Positions 58,869 through 64,000 of a stretch of DNA of 64,000 bases are shown here, one piece after another. Numbering within the stretch: the first letter of the stretch is position 1; the number at the start of each line of letters is the position of its first letter. A program made the position numbers and the translations under genes. Under the pieces are notes generated by a model. That model did not search any database and was not told where the DNA came from. It worked only from the letters and a program-made list of their open reading frames with translations. Source of the stretch: Paraburkholderia hiiakae (GTDB lineage Bacteria; Pseudomonadota; Gammaproteobacteria; Burkholderiales; Burkholderiaceae); NCBI RefSeq assembly GCF_904848665.1, contig NZ_CAJHCQ010000020.1, forward strand, positions 62,001 through 126,000, in the 5' to 3' direction.

Positions 58869-59866
58869 AAAATAAAGAATCCCCGCAGCGCGCGAAGGCC
58901 GACATCGATGCAGACGCCGCTCGCGAAGCGGCAGACGAGGCTCAGCGGCAACTCGCGTCGAGGCTGCGCCTGCGGCATTTGAACTGTTTCGTGGCGATTG
59001 CCCAGGAGCGCACGCTCGCGCGCGCGGCGGCGCGTTTGCATTTGAGCCAGCCAGCCGTTTCGAAGACGCTCGTGGAACTCGAGCAATGGGCGGGCGCGCG
59101 TCTCGTCGAACGCGGCAGAAACGGCGCGGCGTTAACAGTGCAGGGCGAGCGCTTCCTGCGCTATGCGCTCGACGCGACGCGCGCCGTCGAGGCATCGGCC
59201 CTCGCACTCGCACGGCAGGACGCGCATGCAGCGCCAGCGGTGCGCCTGGGCGCGTTGCCAACCGTGGCAACGGCGCTGCTGCCAAAAGCCCTCCTGCGTT
59301 TCAAGGCGTTGCGCCCGCAAGTGGGCGTGAAAGTTCATACCGACTCGAATGCCGAGCTACTGCGTGCGGTGAAGGCAGGCGACCTCGACCTGATGGTGGG
59401 GCGAATGGCCGAGCCGGCGATGTTGCAGGGCGTGTCGTTCGAATATCTCTACACGGAGTCGCTCCTCGTCGTCGTGCGTGCGGGGCATCCGCTTGCGAAC
59501 GAAAACGGTGCGCCCGCGCTCGGTGTCGTGCTCGGCTTTCCGCTCGTGATCGCGGGCGAGCGCACCGCGCCGCGCCATCACACCGAGGCGTTTTTCGAAA
59601 CGCATGGTTTCGCTCTGCCGGAAGGCGCGATCGAAACGCAATCGGCTTCTGTGGCGCGCTTGATCGTTGCAGGTTCGGACGCCGTGTGGATCGTGCCGCA
59701 GCGGGTCGCGCAGAGCGACATCGACGCTGGGGTGCTCGTGCAGATCGACGTGCCGGCCCCTCAGGGCGTGGAGCCGATCGGTATTCTTCGGCGCAGCACC
59801 GCTACGCTCGACGAAGCGATTGGCGCACTCGCGCAGCAATTGCGCGAATGCGCTCAAGCGGCGTAG
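58865..59866 (+). CDS. LysR-family regulator, PcaQ/GbpR-like
   Basis: 333 residues. An N-terminal tail of 30 residues precedes the HTH: ASRLRLRHLNCFVAIAQERT, LARAAARLHLSQPAVSKTLV, LEQWAGARLVERG. The ligand domain includes VRLGALPTVATALLPKALLR, VKVHTDSNAELLRAVKAGDL and LMVGRMAEPAMLQGVSFEYL, as in PcaQ and galactose-binding-protein regulator types. Probably senses gallate or a product and activates galA. No ribosome site before ATG 58865; the transcript may be leaderless or the start further in. Confidence 0.88.
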   Translation: MENKESPQRAKADIDADAAREAADEAQRQLASRLRLRHLNCFVAIAQERTLARAAARLHLSQPAVSKTLVELEQWAGARLVERGRNGAALTVQGERFLRYALDATRAVEASALALARQDAHAAPAVRLGALPTVATALLPKALLRFKALRPQVGVKVHTDSNAELLRAVKAGDLDLMVGRMAEPAMLQGVSFEYLYTESLLVVVRAGHPLANENGAPALGVVLGFPLVIAGERTAPRHHTEAFFETHGFALPEGAIETQSASVARLIVAGSDAVWIVPQRVAQSDIDAGVLVQIDVPAPQGVEPIGILRRSTATLDEAIGALAQQLRECAQAA

Positions 59867-59876
59867 TGCATGGCAT

Positions 59877-59909
59877 CGCCATTTAATTCGAAATGCGAAT
59901 TAAATGGCG
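59877..59909. other. 14-bp perfect inverted repeat after the LysR gene
   Basis: CGCCATTTAATTCG, AAATG, CGAATTAAATGGCG, beginning 11 bp after the LysR stop. The AT-rich stem and lack of a T-run argue against a usual terminator, though it could end transcription of the regulator. It could also be an operator. Confidence 0.6.
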
Positions 59910-60065
59910 CACCCCAGGCAAAATTAATCAGATGAATCCAGTGATCATCGGCTTGATTTGAATCGCGAAAATTACATTTACCTTAACGATGACGCGCCTT
60001 TCCGATCACACCACCAAACTGTTGCACAAACACCGAAACCAATTGAAAGGGAATGAAACATATGG

Positions 60066-60086
60066 AATGATATCGATTCTCATTAC
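60066..60086. promoter_or_regulatory. Fur box ahead of the siderophore receptor
   Basis: GAATGATATCGATTCTCATTA contains the overlapping AATGAT / ATTCTCATT hexamers typical of Fur boxes (consensus GATAATGATAATCATTATC). It lies about 157 bp before the receptor ATG. The rest of the 59910-60242 gap is non-coding. Confidence 0.75.
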
Positions 60087-60242
60087 CGCGGAGCCTTCCG
60101 CGGCCAAACAACAACACCAGCCAGCCTAGCGTCGTTTCCCCTCGGTTCTTACGGGGCGGCCCAGCCAGCCAATCCACCCGCGTCGTCCGCGCCAGTTTGC
60201 GCGCGTCGCACGGCCGGGTCGTATGCCTTGCACAGGGACCTC

Positions 60243-62474
60243 ATGTTGAACCGGACGCCGCTCGCGAGTGCGCTCGCGCTGACCTTTGCTGTACCTTTCG
60301 CTTCGTCTGCACTCGCGCAAAGTGCGCCTGTCGTCGCAACTGCTGCAACTGCCGCTTCGGGGGCGGCCGCCGCGCAGAGCAATCAGACGATCCAGACCGC
60401 GCAGGCGGCAAGCGCCACGAACAACGCCACATTGCCCACGATCTCTGTGTCGGGGAAAAGCGATGCTCAGGATTTCCAGGCCGACACCTCGACCGTTGGC
60501 GCGAAGACGCCCACGGCGCTGCGTGACATTCCGCAGTCGGTCACGGTGATCAACAAGGCCGTGATGCAGTCGCAGGGCGCCACCTCGTTCCAGGACGCGC
60601 TGCGCAACGCGCCCGGCATCACGATCGGCGGCGCGGAAGGCGGCCAGATCGGCAACAACATCAACCTGCGCGGTTTCACGGCGCAAAACGACATTTACCT
60701 CGACGGCTTTCGCGACCGCAACCAGTACTACCGCGACACCTTCGACCTCGAATCGATCGAAGTGCTCTACGGTCCGTCGTCGATGCTGTTCGGCCGCGGC
60801 TCCACGGGCGGCGTGATCAACCAGGTCACGAAGCAGGCGAACCTCAAGCCGCTCACCGAAGTATCGACCACCATCGGCACCGACGACCGCTATCGCGCGA
60901 CGCTCGACGTGAACCGTCCGATCGGCGATCACGCTGCATTCCGTCTCAACGCGTTCGGTCAGTCGATGGGCTCGACGCGCGACGTGATGAAGAACAAGGA
61001 CTACGGCTTCGCGCCCGAACTGCGCTTCGGCATCGGCACGCCGACCGAGGTGACGATCTCGGCGCTCATTCAGCACAACTACGATATGCCGGACTACGGC
61101 GTGCAGGCGATCAACGGCCGTCCGTTCGCGCCTTCGAAGAGCACGTTCTACGGTCTCACCGACGACCGCACGATCCAGGACGTGCAGATCGTTCAGGCGC
61201 GCGTGGATCATCGTTTCAACGACCAGTTCAAGATCACCAACCAGACGCAGTTCTCGCACTCGCTCACCGACGCGCGCGAGACCGCGCCTGGTGCGGTGCT
61301 AACGGGCCCGCTCTCTTCGAGCACGGCGCTCAAGAACGGCAATTTCACGAACCTGCCGCTCGAAGATCTGTACATCAAACTTGCGAGCCACGACCGCGTG
61401 ATCGAGAACCACTCGATCTATAACGATACGATGGCGCAATACAAGTTCACCACGGGCTTCCTGAAGCACGAGATGCTCGCGGGCATCGAGGTGGGACACG
61501 ACAGCTATACGAATCAGGCCTACACGCGCAACAACCTGCCGATTCTCTCGCTCCTCGATCCGGTCTATATTTCGACGCCATCGAATGTCACGACCACGGT
61601 GGGCAATCACGCGGAATCTGGCGCGACCACGCTCGCGGCGTACTTCAACGAAACGATGTCGATCGGGGAACACTGGAAGATCATTGGCGGCGTGCGTTGG
61701 GATCGCTTCCAGGCGCATATTGCCAACACGATCAGTTTGCCGGCCTACGCAGACCAGACCAATACGTTCACGAGCGTTCGCGCCGGCGCGATTTATCAGC
61801 CGACCGATTGGCAGTCGTATTACTTCTCGTACGGCACATCGTTCGATCCGTCGCTCGAAGCGCTCACGGTCACGAACAACACGCAGAACCTCGCGCCCGA
61901 GAGCACCAAGTCGTATGAAGTGGGCGCGAAGTGGGACCTGCTGGGCGGAAATCTTTCGGTTACCTCAGCATTCTTCCAGCAGGAGATGGACAACGCGCGC
62001 ACGCAAACCGCGACGGGCGAATACACGCTTTCTGGCGATATTCGCGTGCGCGGTTTCCAGGCGGGCGCAACGGGCCACATCACCAACAAGTGGCAGGTGT
62101 TCGCGGGCTACACGTATATGGACGGCGTGATTCTCAAGGCGCTCGACGGCACCCAGGGCAACACGCCGGCCAACACGCCGCGCAATACCTTCACGCTGTG
62201 GACCACGTATGCGTTCACGCCGCATTGGGAAATCGGCGGCGGACCGACCTACATGTCGGCGCGCTACGCGGCAAACACGAACTATGTGGAGACGGGCGGC
62301 TACACGCGCTGGGACGCGATGGCCGAGTACCACGAAAAGAAGTGGGACGTGCGGCTGAATCTGCTGAATCTGACCAACAAGTTCTACTATGACGCCCTCA
62401 TCCCGTCGGACGGCGGCCGTTCGGTGCCGGGCATTGGCCGCACGTTCCTCGCGACGGCCGACTACCGGTTCTGA
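60243..62474 (+). CDS. piuA: TonB-dependent catecholate siderophore receptor (PiuA/Fiu-like)
   Basis: 743 residues from ATG 60243 (AGGGAC upstream). Signal MLNRTPLASALALTFAVPFA, cleavage after ALA about 29. TonB box-like region LPTISVSGK; plug domain TALRDIPQSVTVINKAVMQS, ALRNAPGITIGGAEGGQIGN, GPSSMLFGRGSTGGVINQVT; barrel ending in LATADYRF with C-terminal Phe. The protein imports ferric catecholates. First gene of an iron operon with piuC and a PepSY reductase. Confidence 0.92.
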   Translation: MLNRTPLASALALTFAVPFASSALAQSAPVVATAATAASGAAAAQSNQTIQTAQAASATNNATLPTISVSGKSDAQDFQADTSTVGAKTPTALRDIPQSVTVINKAVMQSQGATSFQDALRNAPGITIGGAEGGQIGNNINLRGFTAQNDIYLDGFRDRNQYYRDTFDLESIEVLYGPSSMLFGRGSTGGVINQVTKQANLKPLTEVSTTIGTDDRYRATLDVNRPIGDHAAFRLNAFGQSMGSTRDVMKNKDYGFAPELRFGIGTPTEVTISALIQHNYDMPDYGVQAINGRPFAPSKSTFYGLTDDRTIQDVQIVQARVDHRFNDQFKITNQTQFSHSLTDARETAPGAVLTGPLSSSTALKNGNFTNLPLEDLYIKLASHDRVIENHSIYNDTMAQYKFTTGFLKHEMLAGIEVGHDSYTNQAYTRNNLPILSLLDPVYISTPSNVTTTVGNHAESGATTLAAYFNETMSIGEHWKIIGGVRWDRFQAHIANTISLPAYADQTNTFTSVRAGAIYQPTDWQSYYFSYGTSFDPSLEALTVTNNTQNLAPESTKSYEVGAKWDLLGGNLSVTSAFFQQEMDNARTQTATGEYTLSGDIRVRGFQAGATGHITNKWQVFAGYTYMDGVILKALDGTQGNTPANTPRNTFTLWTTYAFTPHWEIGGGPTYMSARYAANTNYVETGGYTRWDAMAEYHEKKWDVRLNLLNLTNKFYYDALIPSDGGRSVPGIGRTFLATADYRF

Positions 62475-62522
62475 CGCCGACGCATTACGCGTGCGCCGTG
62501 TTTTTTGCGTGCCGTCACGCGA

Positions 62523-62545
62523 AGCCCGCATAATGCGGGCTTTTT
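62523..62545 (+). terminator. Rho-independent hairpin between piuA and piuC
   Basis: AGCCCGCAT, A, ATGCGGGCT, TTTT, 48 bp after the receptor stop. It may cut most transcripts so that the downstream genes are made at a lower level. Confidence 0.88.
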
Positions 62546-62614
62546 GCGTAACTGTGTGCAGGCGCACGAACGCGGCCGCTTTGCCGCTTATGCGGCACAA
62601 CGAAGGAATTGACG

Positions 62615-63298
62615 ATGCTGGTTCACGTCCCTGATGTACTGACGCCCGAGCAGGTGCACGCGCTGCGCGCGCGGCTCGACAATGCAGGCGACGCCTGGGT
62701 GGACGGCCGCGCGACGGCCGGCTGGTCCGGCGCGCCCGTGAAGCGCAACGTGCAGATCGCCGAGCACACGCCCATCGCACGGGAGCTTGGCGACATGGTG
62801 CTCGCGGCCATCGAACGCAATCCGCTCTTCATCAGCGCGGCGCTGCCCAACCAGGTGTATCCGCCGCTCTTCAACCGCTATGAAGGCGGCATGACGTTCG
62901 GCAGCCACGTGGACGGCGCCGTGCGTGTGCTGCCCAACGGCGTGAAGCTGCGCACCGATGTTTCGTGCACGCTATTTCTCTCCTCGCCCGACGAATACGA
63001 GGGCGGCGAGCTGGTGATCGAAGACACCTATGGCGTGCAGGAGGTGAAGCTGCCGGCGGGTGACTTGATTGTGTATCCGGCCACGAGCCTGCACCAGGTC
63101 ACGCCGGTCACGCGCGGCGCGCGCGTGGCGAGCTTCTTCTGGGTGCAAAGCCTCGTGCGCGACGACACGAAGCGCGCGCTGCTCTTCGACATGGACACCG
63201 CTATCCAGCGCCTCAACGCGAGCGACGCCGACGCCCAGGCGCGGCGCAGCCTCGTGGGCTGCTACCACAATCTTTTGCGACTTTGGAGTGAAACATGA
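62615..63298 (+). CDS. piuC: Fe(II)/2-oxoglutarate PKHD-type hydroxylase
   Basis: 227 residues, as in PiuC/YbiX. MLVHVPDVLTPEQVHALRAR; iron ligands H-x-D in MTFGSHVDGAVRVLPNG and the distal His in ATSLHQVTPVTRGARVASFF, with 2-oxoglutarate Arg two or three turns on. Usually linked to catecholate receptors; thought to hydroxylate something during iron acquisition. ATG 62615 with AAGGAATTG upstream. Stop overlaps the next start as ATGA. Confidence 0.93.
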   Translation: MLVHVPDVLTPEQVHALRARLDNAGDAWVDGRATAGWSGAPVKRNVQIAEHTPIARELGDMVLAAIERNPLFISAALPNQVYPPLFNRYEGGMTFGSHVDGAVRVLPNGVKLRTDVSCTLFLSSPDEYEGGELVIEDTYGVQEVKLPAGDLIVYPATSLHQVTPVTRGARVASFFWVQSLVRDDTKRALLFDMDTAIQRLNASDADAQARRSLVGCYHNLLRLWSET

Positions 63299-64000
63299 GC
63301 TTTCCCGATACCGCCGAGATCGATGCGCCGGCAACGTCGCGCACACGTCTCGACGCCGAACAGCGCGACGAGCGCGCGAAGCGTTCGCGCCGCGCGACCT
63401 TCATCAAGTGGCTGCGCAAGGTGCACGGCTGGGTGGGTCTGTGGGGCGCGGCGCTCGGCCTGCTGTTCGGTGCAACGGGCTTCGTGCTGAACCATCGCAC
63501 CGAGCCGCTGCGTATTTCGCCGGGCGCGCCGCAGGTTTCGACCGTGCAGCTCGCGGTGCCCGATCCGGCGCCCGAAACGCCGCGCGAGATGGTCAAGTGG
63601 TTGCGCTCGCAACCGGACCTGAAGCTGCCAGAACGCATGGGCCGCGTGCAGAAGGAGCCTGAACACGAGGTGGCGTGGGGCGATCGTGAAGTCGTACAGC
63701 CCGAGCATTGGCAGATGATGTTCACGTCGCCGGGCGAGAGCGTGATGGTCGAGTACTGGGTGGGCAACGACAAGCTCACGCTCAAGCGCAACGATAACTC
63801 GCTCGTTTCGACGATCACGAACCTGCACAAGGGCGTGGGCATGAGCGTGGGCTGGGTGCTGTTCATCGACAGCTTCGCCGGGGCGCTCATTCTGCTTTCG
63901 CTCACGGGCGTGCTGCTGTGGACGGAACTGAACAGGCGCAAAACGGTGGGCGCCGTGCTGTTGTTCGGCTCGATTATCATGGCGGTGTGCGTGGGGCTGG
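63295..64000 (+). CDS. PepSY-associated membrane protein, cut by window end
   Basis: The first 235 residues of a longer protein. N-terminus basic and Arg-rich, then a first membrane helix in VGLWGAALGLLFGATGFVLN (about 50-68). A periplasmic loop follows with a PepSY-like part (REVVQPEHWQMMFTSPGESV), then further helices (GWVLFIDSFAGALILLSLTG, VGAVLLFGSIIMAVCVGL). Similar proteins act as ferric reductases with TonB receptors. It overlaps piuC by four bases, the third gene of the Fur-regulated operon. Confidence 0.88.
   Translation, partial: MSFPDTAEIDAPATSRTRLDAEQRDERAKRSRRATFIKWLRKVHGWVGLWGAALGLLFGATGFVLNHRTEPLRISPGAPQVSTVQLAVPDPAPETPREMVKWLRSQPDLKLPERMGRVQKEPEHEVAWGDREVVQPEHWQMMFTSPGESVMVEYWVGNDKLTLKRNDNSLVSTITNLHKGVGMSVGWVLFIDSFAGALILLSLTGVLLWTELNRRKTVGAVLLFGSIIMAVCVGL

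Noticed and set aside
1..64000. CRISPR arrays, rRNA or tRNA genes, insertion sequences
   Set aside because: None recognised. The iteron array has irregular spacing and no spacer-repeat structure of CRISPR; no transposase gene or terminal repeats were seen.

Overview
The window is high-GC, densely coded DNA of a Burkholderia sensu lato bacterium, most probably Paraburkholderia or a close relative. The gene families, the ModB-ModC fusion, the split HpaG1/HpaG2 and the MHS-type symporter all fit. The left end looks like the replication origin of a secondary chromosome (chromid) or megaplasmid. It has an iteron array (33-966), a perfect DnaA box, an AT-rich stretch, a one-mismatch DnaA box and a KfrA-like coiled-coil gene, followed within 6 kb by kbl-tdh. 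From memory, kbl-tdh sits close to the chromosome 2 origin in Burkholderia. The initiator and parAB genes are not in the window and would lie to the left.

Layout. 0-1.3 kb: origin. 1.3-4.9 kb: KfrA-like protein, a tyrosine-recombinase relative without its catalytic residues, a small gene behind a near-perfect LexA box, and an XRE-cupin regulator. 5-12.9 kb: kbl-tdh (threonine to glycine), YceI lipoprotein, AraC and TetR regulators, DMT exporter, NTF2-like enzyme, a beta-barrel candidate and a DsbG-like protein. 12.9-14.1 kb: frameshifted gene remnant and iteron copies. 15.5-20 kb: molybdate cluster (modA-modBC diverging from mop-nifQ-like-modE). 20-24.9 kb: DUF2325 and a neighbour that may share an operator, MFS transporter, zinc-finger protein. 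25.5-29.2 kb: ABC importer preceded by three tiny ORFs. 29.3-33 kb: FKBP and a large MscS channel. 33.3-37 kb: MHS symporter, ketopantoate-reductase relative, class II aldolase and MarR. 37-43.6 kb: homoprotocatechuate meta-cleavage operon hpaG1G2EDFHI with divergent hpaR. 43.6-49.5 kb: thioredoxin, YcaQ-type glycosylase, cNMP-TrxR fusion, DedA-rhodanese fusion. 50-52 kb: chemoreceptor with a textbook FliA promoter. 52.6-55.9 kb: Tle5-like phospholipase D and a Sel1 lipoprotein, a probable orphan T6SS effector-immunity pair. 56.5-59.9 kb: amino-acid binding protein, gallate dioxygenase and LysR. 60-64 kb: Fur-regulated iron uptake piuA-piuC-PepSY, the last gene cut by the window end.

The most interesting observation is a non-palindromic motif CTCCCG-N6-CTCACC (two direct hexamers, A-rich spacer). 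It forms the origin array, becoming a strict tandem with a period of 22-23 bp at 838-966. It also recurs at least 15 more times in small clusters between genes at 12.1-13.96, 15.15-15.54, 29.8-29.94 and 43.6-44.5 kb. Every array copy reads forward. Beyond 13 kb all twelve copies read in reverse. No copy was noticed from 44.5 to 64 kb. This looks like an origin-centred network of initiator (or partition-protein) binding sites.
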